From Lagopus muta (taxonomy: Eukaryota > Chordata > Aves > Galliformes > Phasianidae): a DNA stretch of 64,000 nucleotides. The stretch is from contig NC_064438.1 in the NCBI RefSeq assembly GCF_023343835.1, forward strand, positions 12,691,077 through 12,755,076, given 5' to 3'. The notes under the pieces are model-generated. The model ran no database searches and had not been told where the DNA came from. It worked only from the letters and a program-made list of their open reading frames with translations. Of the stretch, positions 1 to 9,052 are shown piece after piece. The position numbers and the translations under genes are program-made. Each line of letters opens with the position of its first letter. Within the stretch, counting starts at the first letter, position 1.

Positions 1-200
1 GCTTTGCAGCGGAGGTGGCCGCCCCTGCCAGCCGCGTTTGGCGGGAAACCGCCCGTGGGGAGCGGGCAGGTGGCCCTTAGAGCGGGCTGACCGAGGCTGA
101 GGGGTGGGCGCGGAGGCCCGCTCCTCATCGATGAACGCCCTTCTCCGGCACAAGGCAGCCTGTTCCAAACTGACAAAAAACCCAACGCCTGGTGCCTGAG
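1..200. promoter_or_regulatory. Edge of a CpG-rich promoter (CpG island cut by the window start)
   Basis: The first 150 or so bases are GC-rich and full of CpG, and the composition drops to ordinary AT-rich sequence by about 200. In vertebrates this is the signature of a CpG-island promoter, and the window catches only its edge. A perfect E2F-type site lies at 37-48. I see no convincing coding exon or splice donor here, so the direction of transcription is unknown. The gene could read leftward out of the window, or a non-coding first exon could lie here. Confidence 0.55.
37..48. promoter_or_regulatory. E2F-type binding site
   Basis: The 12 bases TTTGGCGGGAAA match the classical E2F consensus exactly and lie inside the CpG-rich block. 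E2F sites of this form are common in promoters of DNA replication and cell-cycle genes. Occupancy is not shown by sequence alone, so its role as a real regulatory site is inference from position. Confidence 0.5.
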
Positions 201-2003
201 GGGCCTCGTCCTGGTGTGATAGGAAGGAGGAAAGGATGCCAAAGATATACGTTCCCTTGGTTTTTCCAGTGATAACATGGTGCTGTGGGGCAGCCACTTC
301 ATAGGGTTGGTCCTCAGAGTGGCCAACTCTTAGAAGGCTGTAACTCATAAAGCACATACATCTCAACCTGTGGCCGGAGAGCAGAGTTATCCACATGCTC
401 CATATTGTTGGCACTGGTTTGTGGTATGAGCTTTATGAGGCTGGTTCATCACAGGATTCAGCATGCAGGCAGTGGATGCCCTCCAAGCCAGTGCCACAGC
501 TCTTGCCCCATGACTCTGGGATCAGGTTCTGAGACGTCTCACATCAGCATGCCCCCACAAGTTTAACACCTGCCAGAAAACTTATTTCAGCCCAACTTTT
601 ACCCTCTAAATTCAAAATCAGTTTGGGATTCCTACATGTCTCAGTAACTTCATTTTTTAAGTGTTGCATTCCTGAAAACTGAGCTCATGACAAAACATTG
701 TCAAGTCCTTTGCTATAGAATAACAAATGCAAGATAATTTAGATGGGTCAGTGCAACTGTGTATGTATCTTTCTGTTTTATGAGGCTCTTCTCTTCTCTT
801 CGTGCTAATAGCCCAATATGACTCACCTAGAGCACGTATCACAGCCACAGCTGTTGTAAACCCTCTTCTGAGTCAGAGAATGACTTTATGACCCAGAATT
901 CTGGCAGCGAGTACTATCCCAGTGATTTTCCCAATTAAGAGAGTACTGCAAGTCAGTATCAGTGCAGGGTGAATCAGAGTTTGATACAAGAGGCAAAACT
1001 GGACTCCGCTCTCCCCTTCCAAAACTCAATCGCATGAACTCCTCCTAGAGTTGAGAAAGACTCATGTGGAACAGGGATTTAGCTCTCCTGAGTCCCAAAT
1101 GCTCCAAGCTACTGTGCCAGCCATCTGCCACTCACTGCATAGCATAGCGCATAGCAGCTCTACACGATGGGCAAGCAGCAGTGAGAAGTTGAGGGATAGC
1201 ATGACTCAAATGGTTTTGAAATTTGGGATTCTAAAATTTGGATTCCCTGTGATCTGCCAACTGCTTGCTATACAGAATATGTTATGATCACCTGGCCAGC
1301 TATTTTCCCCTCCATTTTCAAAAGAAAAGGGGCCAACCTTTGAGATCAGGTATAGTGCTGAGCCATAAGGGTAAGAAACAGAGATTTTTTTCTTTTTTTT
1401 TTAATTCACATTGGTAAGGGTAAATCAATGTTACAGGTGTAAACTCAGTACAGGTTTTAGCTTTATGACAAGATAAACCGTAGCAATTAGGCAGATGAAT
1501 ATTGGGAAAGGCAATACAACAAAGGTGTGATATCAGAAAGACTAGCATGATAGAAATGTACTATAAAGGAAGAGAAGATGATTGTTCACCCTTATCAGGT
1601 TCCAGGTTTATATGGGAAAGTTCCCTGAAGAGAGATCTCCAGAAAGAAATCCTTCTCTAGGGGCAGTCAGCCTTTAGCTGAGGTCTAGGAGAGCTGCAGC
1701 CAGGCTCCACCCCTCCCAGTCACACAGATGAATTGCCTTCACCTGTGCTCCCAGGGCTGACCAGGTCTTTTTCCTAGGTACTCAATCAGTGTTTCAGGCT
1801 ATGACTCAACAGTTCCCATACAATAAACACACTAAGTTGAAGGTATTCCCTGGGTTTTGCAGTAGTAAAATGTCTTATTTTCCCTATGTTTCACCTTCAG
1901 CAAGGCAGATAACCTGTGCTAGCAACCACGCCTTAACACCAGCCCAGTTTTCCTTAGAGTTAAGAGCAAGCAATGGGGAATTACAGATGCTGACCTTCGT
2001 GGG
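201..2003. other. Stretch with no recognised gene or repeat
   Basis: The sequence is AT-rich and non-repetitive apart from a short T run near 1386-1402. The small open frames here (for example 1051-1287 and 1318-1548) have no recognisable domain and no supporting splice pattern. Confidence 0.5.
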
Positions 2004-2067
2004 CTCTCCTCTCCTCTCCTCTCCTCTCCTCTCCTCTCCTCTCCTCTCCTCTCCTCTCCTCTCCTCT
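2004..2067. repeat. (CTCTC)n pentanucleotide repeat
   Basis: About 13 nearly perfect copies of CTCTC form a pure pyrimidine strand of 64 bases. The repeat keeps several frames open on both strands and produces artificial Leu-Ser or Glu-Arg-Gly repeat peptides. A homopurine-homopyrimidine mirror repeat of this kind can form triplex DNA and is probably length-polymorphic. Confidence 0.95.
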
Positions 2068-3039
2068 TTCTGGGTTTGTAGTTGAGAGAGAAGGAATAGT
2101 TTTGTTGCACAAAAACTTTCTTTAAATGCCAAGGCAATGCCCTCAGAAGAGTAATGGGTTTTTCACCTGCAGCTCCCAAGTTTTCTTTTGCCACTCTCAG
2201 CTGTTCATTTTAAATTGGGAAATAGTCCTGTTCACAATGTATCACATAAAATAACACAGTTCCCAGTGGATTTTTGCTGTTTTGGGAGAAAGTAACTCTT
2301 CATAAATAATGCAACAACCCTGGTTTCCTCTCCTAAATAGCTCATTTCTTTCAAAATAGCAAAGCCTGGTGCATTTATCTGGCCATGTTGATAAGTTTGG
2401 GTTGCATCCATTTGATTTTACGTTGCTAGTTTAAGGAAACATTAGTTCTGCTTCCAGTGGGAAGAGTCCAGTGAAACTTGGCAGGCTCCTGCTTTTCTTT
2501 TCCCTCTCATGGGATCATCAGCATATGTCTTACAAACAGGACAGACCTCATCCCAACTAGAAGTGACAGAGAAAGAGGCTGAAGTTCATCATACATTGAT
2601 GAAAGAAACATTTCTATCTTAGCTCAGCAGTGCTTCATCAGGTATATGAGGTCATACAAAACACCTTTTCCAAATTGTATTAGGGACAGCTTACATTTGG
2701 CCTAAAACTCAGGCTACCTGTACCATCTTGGTTCTGCCCTGAGGTGAGGCAACAAAGAGGTGAAGGAGATGGACTTACTGTGCCCAAGTATCAAACTGTC
2801 AAAATCAGGTTATTTGGTCATGGAGGTGTTTTTGTTGTTGTTGTTGTTGTTGTTTGGTTGGTTTGGTTTTTCTATAAATCTATTCCAAAAAAATCATGAA
2901 GTATTGCATTCATAGCTAAGTTTATTTTGATCTATGTCCCACTAGGTCTGTTGTAATTTTTATTACAATACCTTTCATTTATAAAGGCAGATAAATGTTC
3001 ATAGAATCAGACAGGATGCATCTAAGAATGCTAAGGTAG
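2068..3039. other. Stretch with no gene; contains a (TTG)n microsatellite
   Basis: The only structure I can support is a TTG repeat of about eight units at 2829-2855. The rest is AT-rich unique sequence with no coding signal. Confidence 0.5.
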
Positions 3040-3705
3040 TGGCTTATGTCAGTACAAAGTCAGTCTCTCCTATCTTTGAAATACTGTGGCAACTAAGAGA
3101 GACCCCAGGAGAAGGGCAAATGTGATGCCCATGTGAAAAGGAGAGGAAGGAGGAAGATTTGTGGAACTGCAGACCGGTCAGTCCCACATCAGTTCTTGGG
3201 AAGCATGCGAAGGCAAATCACCTGGAAGAAATTTCTAGGCAAATAAGGGAGAAGATGGTGACTGGGAGCATTCAGGAAGACAAACAGTACCTGACTAATC
3301 TGATTCTCTTATACAACAAAAATCAAAGACCAAGAGGACAGCAGTAACTGCTTACTTTGACATTAGCAAAGTCACTTACAAAGACACTTGTGGAGGTATG
3401 GCATGAAACATGAGATTTCAGGTGAGTGAAAAATTGAGTCCCAGGGCTCAAAAGGCAGTGATCAGAAAGTCAAAATTTATTCAGTAACTGGTTATAAGCA
3501 GTGTTCTCCTGGGAATATTGCTGTTAAACACCTTCTTGAGGGTATGGAATATAGTCGCATTTTCCAGATGAAACAAAAGTAGGGAAGCAGTCTGTAGGCT
3601 AGAGGATGGCGCTGCCTTTTAGAAGGATGTCAAGATGATGGGAAATGGGCTGACAAATTTCATGACATTCTGCAGAGGCTGATGCAAAGCTTTGTGCTGT
3701 TATGA
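3040..3705 (+). mobile_element. CR1-type LINE fragment, reverse transcriptase region (decayed)
   Basis: Translation around 3159-3347 gives NCRPVSPTSVLGK, then VTGSIQ and YLTNLILLYNK. These match the conserved CR1 reverse transcriptase blocks around NYRPVSLTSVPGK and CLTNLISFYDK. Bases near 3065-3085 (CTCCTATCTTTGAAA) and the block around 3645-3695 (a GKWADKF-like reading) also follow CR1 ORF2 in the right order on the + strand. The frame is broken many times, so this is an old inactive copy. It seems interrupted at about 3706 by the LTR-like repeat, and a CR1 3' end follows at 3895. Confidence 0.75.
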
Positions 3706-3850
3706 TGTAGCAGAAATGCTGTCATGGCCTGAAGTAGTGATTGAACACCTGGTAGGCAGGCAGGGCCAACCCAGGGGAGCTCAGGTGCATACAATGCACC
3801 TGAGTGATTGGAAAGGGATGGAGCCAGGATCTACCCCTTCCCTGACTTTT
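3706..3850 (+). mobile_element. LTR-like dispersed repeat, copy 1 (partial)
   Basis: This block shares a long stretch with 7899-8040 on the same strand, including an identical core of about 20 bases (GGCAGGGCCAACCCAGGGGA) and a shared run CCAGGAT...ACCCCTTCCC. Both copies start with TGTAG followed by GAAATGCT, which is compatible with the TG start of a retroviral-type LTR. It sits between two pieces of CR1, so it probably inserted into that element. I cannot name the family. An avian endogenous retrovirus LTR is my best guess; another repeat class is possible. Confidence 0.5.
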
Positions 3851-3894
3851 TTAAAGTTTTGGCTACCTTCTGGATGTAAAGGAACTGTGGCTGT

Positions 3895-4075
3895 GTTTGC
3901 AGAGAGCTACATTGAAAACTGCTATAGGCTATTCAGAAAAGCTGGATGCTCAGAACTCAGCTGGACATTGCCCTGAGCAAACTCATGTGCCTTTCAAGTG
4001 GGTTCAGCTTTTTAGTAGGAGTTGAACCAGATGGCCTCCAGAAGTCTCTTCCACTCTGAATTATTCTCTGGCTTT
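3895..4075 (+). mobile_element. CR1 3' end fragment
   Basis: The run CAGCTGGACATTGCCCTGAG, followed by GTTGAACCAGATGGCCTCCAGAAG and TCTTCCA..CTGAATTATTC, is the usual end of CR1 elements in + orientation. It probably belongs to the same insertion as the reverse transcriptase fragment at 3040-3705, with the LTR-like repeat between them and several hundred bases of the LINE missing. Confidence 0.7.
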
Positions 4076-7000
4076 AGTGAGTCTTTGCAATTAGTCTCTG
4101 GTGATGTATTTGTATACTGTTGCTTTTGTTTGTTTGTTTGTTTGTTTTTTGTTTTTCCAAGAAGGGAAAATAAGGCATGGAAGCAGGAGAGCTGCTTGAA
4201 AGAGCAGGGTAGAAATGTCAGATAGTAGCTACAAAAAAATAAAATAAAATTAAAAAAGCTGCAATGGAAGCTTTGTGCCAAAAGCTTTAGGAAAACCTAT
4301 GCAGTGGATTCTGTTGGAGGAAGAAGCAAATACATGTGACCCATCTAACCATCTGCAGGAATCTAGCTGTGTTAATGTGAAAGTGTTTTGTTAAACAGGC
4401 AAAATATGGGAGCTTTATACAGGTAAATTTGCTCCTCTGTTTTTCAGTACCCTCCTTGTCTTCCCCTCTGACCGCTTTCCTTCGTGTCTGTATGTATAAT
4501 CCAAACAAACTTAGCTTTACTGAAATGAGCAGAACTATGCCACGCTTGTTTTGGTTAAATATGAAATTAAAATTAGAGTTGTTTTAGCGCAGTGAATGTG
4601 GTAGGAGCATAAGGGAGAAATGTGACTAAAAATAATGTTTGGGAAATATATATAGCAAAATGAACAAACAAAATGCAATGAGTCATGTCCAGTGGTTCTT
4701 GCAGTAAAGGAAAGTAGAGCTTCTCTGGGGAAACTAATTGGGAATAACTTTTGCTTATCTGGAGCTGCCTTCTGGGTGTAGCTTTCTGGAGTGCCTGTTT
4801 GCCCTGTAGCCATAGAGTACACCAACCCTGGGGGGAGAGTACTGGCATTCACAACTGTTGCACTGATGTTAGCATAGAATCAGAACTAATTTCTGAGTTG
4901 TCAGTGTTCAGGAGATCTCAAAAATTGTGTGCAAGCTGAATCCAGGTGCTGTCTTGAGTGCCTGCTTCAGAACTCTTGTCTGTAACTGGCTGCATGGGAT
5001 GCCTCGCTGCACTTAGCTAGTGCTCCCTAAAGCCAAGCAGAGCTCTGAAGGTAAGAGGAGCACTCTCTGGGTAGCACTGGTCCACAGGAGATCATGCACT
5101 CAGTGATGCTGTGTGGTTAGCACAGAAATCTTCTAGCATAATTAAGGAAATGTGTTTTTAATCTTGTTTGTTTGGCAGACAAGGAGCAAGCATATCCATT
5201 TTATACACGGACAAAGGTTGTACTGGAGTATGTCCTAAAGATGTGACAAATGCCACTGTCTTAGAGGAATCTGCTACAACACAGTTAACCTCCCACCTGT
5301 CTTTTGCAGACTTACAAGCTGCTGACGTAGCTTCCCTGAAGCAAAACTAACTGTGCTGAGTAGAAAGCAGCAGAACAGGGCAGGCTTGCTTTTTGCAAGC
5401 TTTGAAACCCGAGTTAAGCAGGATAGCATTGGTCAGGCTGGGTGGCAGCAATCTGGCCATCTCTATTAAATATAAAACTCAACACACAGCAGGGATAAGG
5501 GGCTCTGATGACTCTATTTCAGCTTTGTTCTCATGGTAACCATTATGTCATCAGGATACCATGGTTACTACAATATTCCTTATATTTCAAATGTTAAAAA
5601 AGGCAGAAGGGAAAAAAAAAAAAAACACAACTTCTTCCAAAGTTGAGAAAGAACTGTATTTATTCAGAATTAAGTAGTCGTAAGGAAAAATCATTCAGTA
5701 GTTGTAGAAAAGCCATTTTGAAATCATGAACTGTTTTAATTAGTAATTGCTGTTTCTGCTGTCCCTGACAACATATGGTACGTGTCCTGGGGTTTCCTCT
5801 CTCTCAGCTTCTCTCACCAGCAGCTATTTTGATGAGCATGCACTGCAGAAGGCTAATGTTGTATTCAAAACCCTGGAAGCTTAATTTCTGCTTGAGGTAA
5901 AAATCTCAATTTATTCAGGGGTCAGAAAAAAAGATCTAAGATGTTAAGACTAAGGCTGTGAGGTTATCTTACTTCAGATTCAGGAAAAGCAAGGGATGAC
6001 TTGACTTTGATTTTTTCAAGACTTCAAAGAACATGGCTGAGGAAAACAGTAGCAGTTTGCTGTTCCTTGTTTGAGGACAAGTTATATACTGATGGCAGTG
6101 CGCTTTCAGGGGATCACATCTGAAGAGACCTCTGCAACTACAGCATGAGAAATATCTTTGCTGAAGGAGAGAATGTACACCCTGATCCTGTGTGAAAATA
6201 CAGCTTTAGAAATGGTTTGATAATAAGAGGTGGAAGAGCTTTAGACAAGTTATGTAAAGAACGAGGAGGAGCACAAATAAGACAGGCAATGCATGTATTT
6301 TTCAAAAGAACTGATGTTTATGGGGTGCTCAGTTTCAGTAACTGCTCAGCTCAAGACAGCTTAAAGAAGTTGGTAGGTACTTTGTATGATGTTAGTGTCA
6401 GGTCCTGGAGAATAGCTGAAGATAAAATGCCTAAACTCAGTACACTTAAAACTTCAGATTCCCTTCTGGAACTCTTCCTAGTTCAGGATTGTTCACTTGG
6501 TGCAGGATTGATTTTTGAAGAGATAGAAAGAAGATCAATTAAGTGCTAGGTGTGAAGATTTGATGGGGAAATTCTAAAATCAAACATCATTTTGCTAGCT
6601 TCTATAATTACTTGATCTTATTACTTGTATTATTCTTCCTTCTCTTATTATACTTTACTGATGTATCTTTTCTGAATTGGGTAGTAAGTTCCTGGGGCCT
6701 GCAGTTTGCTCGTTTGCAGTACATTAACTCAACAAGCTCCAATTCTAATACAGTGTATGGGGCTCTTACAAAAGCACGAAGTTATTCAGGCTGTATTTTT
6801 AGTTGCCAAAAGACATCAGGTTTTTTGTTGTGTTTTTCTGTTTTTTTGCAAATAACAGTGCAATCCAAGTGTATTGTAGATATACTTACAGCCCATGGAA
6901 GTTTGTTGCATTGACCAACAAGCAGAAAACAACTTAGTAGCTGATGTGGAAACCTCACCCAAAAGAGCTCAAATCAATGAGAAATATCCTGTTGACTCTA

Positions 7001-7898
7001 AAATGTTGCACTTTAATAAATGTCGAACTCCCTAGGTATTAATGTGCTCCAGTTATCCCTAAGTTTACTTGACCTCTGCAGGATTATTCCCGTCCACATC
7101 CAGTATTCAGAACATTGACTCTGTGTGCACTTTGTATTTTTGCTGTTGCATACTTCACATAGAAATAGTCAAATCAGAAAATTTTTGGCAAAAACTACAG
7201 CGATCACCAGCCAGATCTCCCTGTATATGCAAATCCATAGTCCATCTTCAGTTCCCTGATTTCAGAGGGAAAGGGGTGGCAGGGCAGGCAAAAGCACAAA
7301 TGTGAAAGGAAAGGCTGTCACTACCAAGAATCTTGCCTCTTGACTACAGAGAATTTCCATGCCAGCAAACAGCTAGAGGTGTTTCTAACAATGTTTCTCT
7401 CTCTAGATTAAGCAATCAGCTGTCCTTTCTTAATGTTCACTGTAGCCTAACTGATTTTGTACATCTGTTGTAGTCCTACAAATATTAGTAAACAAGCATT
7501 TCACAGCAAGCCTTGCCGCTAGGCAGAATTGATAGACTTTTCAGATAGCTCAAATCTGTGTATCTGAATATGGCTAAGTATATCTACCTGCTTGTCTCTC
7601 TGATTCAGTAGTCCTCCTGCTCCAGGTTCAAAAAAATTAATGTTCAAAAATCATTTTTAGGAACAGAAACAGAAGTTTCTGTAGCAAGAGGCCATTTGCA
7701 TTTGATCCAAAAGCCCTGCAAAACATGTTTCCTGCAGAATATCTTCTGACTCTAAATAGTCCTGCCATGGTCACAAATATCTGAAATTCCTTATTTTCAA
7801 GCTGTTCTTCAGAGAACTATTCTTGTGATAGTTCCTAAGCTTTCCACGTGTCTAGGACAAATCAATATACCTGCTGCTGAATTTTATTCATTGCCGGT
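4076..7898. other. Stretch with no recognised gene; simple repeats only
   Basis: It contains a (TTTG)n tract at about 4123-4156, an A14 run at 5612-5625 and a small inverted repeat at 5536-5568. The open frame at 6217-6549 (110 codons) has no domain I recognise and no clear exon borders. Otherwise the sequence is AT-rich and unique. Confidence 0.5.
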
Positions 7899-8262
7899 TG
7901 TAGTGGAAATGCTAAATCACAGCCTGAACCAGTGATTGAGTACCTGGTGGGAAGGCAGGGCCAACCCAGGGGAGCTCAGCTGCATGCAATGCAACTGACT
8001 GGAAGGAATGAAACCAGGATTCACCCCTTCCCAGGCCTAAGGGTTGGCAGTGGAGACAAGATGATCTTGCTAGAGATTCCTGTACACCTGAGGCCTTCTG
8101 AAGGTAAGCATCTTCTTTCCTTTTTTCTGTGCTTACGGCTGTTGCGTTTGAGCGAGTTCTCAGTTGCTGTAGCGTAGGACCTTACTGCTCTGCTGTCATT
8201 GCTGCACTTTCCATTGTTACAGCATTACACCAGCATTATACCAGCAGTTGTGACTGCACAGA
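7899..8262 (+). mobile_element. LTR-like dispersed repeat, copy 2
   Basis: Positions 7899-8040 match copy 1 at 3706-3850 over about 140 bases with roughly three quarters or more identical positions by eye. This copy is less degraded and continues further. The extension to about 8262 is inferred from its different texture and its ending near TGTGACTGCACA. The start TGTAGTGGAAATGC fits an LTR start. I could not see a clean target-site duplication, so the right border is uncertain. There is no coding capacity. Confidence 0.45.
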
Positions 8263-9052
8263 GAAATATGTATTGGTATGTGTATTATGTGTTCATATGC
8301 AATGTATGTATGAATGTATATAAACAGTGATAGCCCCAAGAGATCACCATAGAGTGAGCCAAAATGTAAAACCAGGGGAGTCTCATTAATTAGAGCCTTA
8401 TGATTAATACCTTAGGCAAAGTTAAGATCTGTGTCATATTTATAAGAGACCATCACCATGGAAAATACATTTATTAGTTTTAATACTGATATCTTCAAAA
8501 TACCTTCAGTGTACCGAAGAAGGATGGGATGCTCTGGGTTAATTACATCTTAGGGAATATAATCAGCTAAGAACTTTAAACTGTATATATCATGGCAGAG
8601 AATCATAAAGACGTTATACATCTTTTTGCTGAAAATAACTTGATTAAGAAACCAAGGACCTACATATTGCATGTAGTCAGAGGAAGTTGGCATATGCTGT
8701 GCAAGACTGCTTTGTCTGGCACCTGAAGCTGTTTTCAAGCTTTTTCTTTGAATTCTTGTAGTTGGTATTCGTTCCCAGTCTCGTTGTCACTTAGCATTAC
8801 TGAACTGCCAGCAGCAGCAGCACCCTTTCTGCCTATTGAAATAAGCTTGGTTTATCAGGCAATGCTGAAAGTTACTTTGAATTCTGATTTAAGGAAGCTT
8901 ATGAATTAAGTTTTCTCCTATTTGGAAAATATTGAAAATAAAGAATGACAGTGAAGAAAAACTGATTAGCGTTTGACTTTGTCAGGTGAAAGTTTTCTGG
9001 TGCAGCTCTGATGTTTCTCTTATATATATAGTTTTTCTCTTTTTGCAGTAGA
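8263..9052. other. Stretch with no recognised gene or repeat
   Basis: Unique AT-rich sequence with a short CAG run near 8812-8821 and a TATATATA tract near 9022-9031. No coding signal is visible. Confidence 0.5.

Noticed and set aside
1789..2194. Open frames with Leu-Ser or Glu-Arg-Gly repeats
   Set aside because: They are produced by the (CTCTC)n tract and have no coding signal outside it.
6217..6549. A 110-codon frame with protein-like composition
   Set aside because: No domain recognised, no convincing flanking splice sites, no CpG or promoter context.
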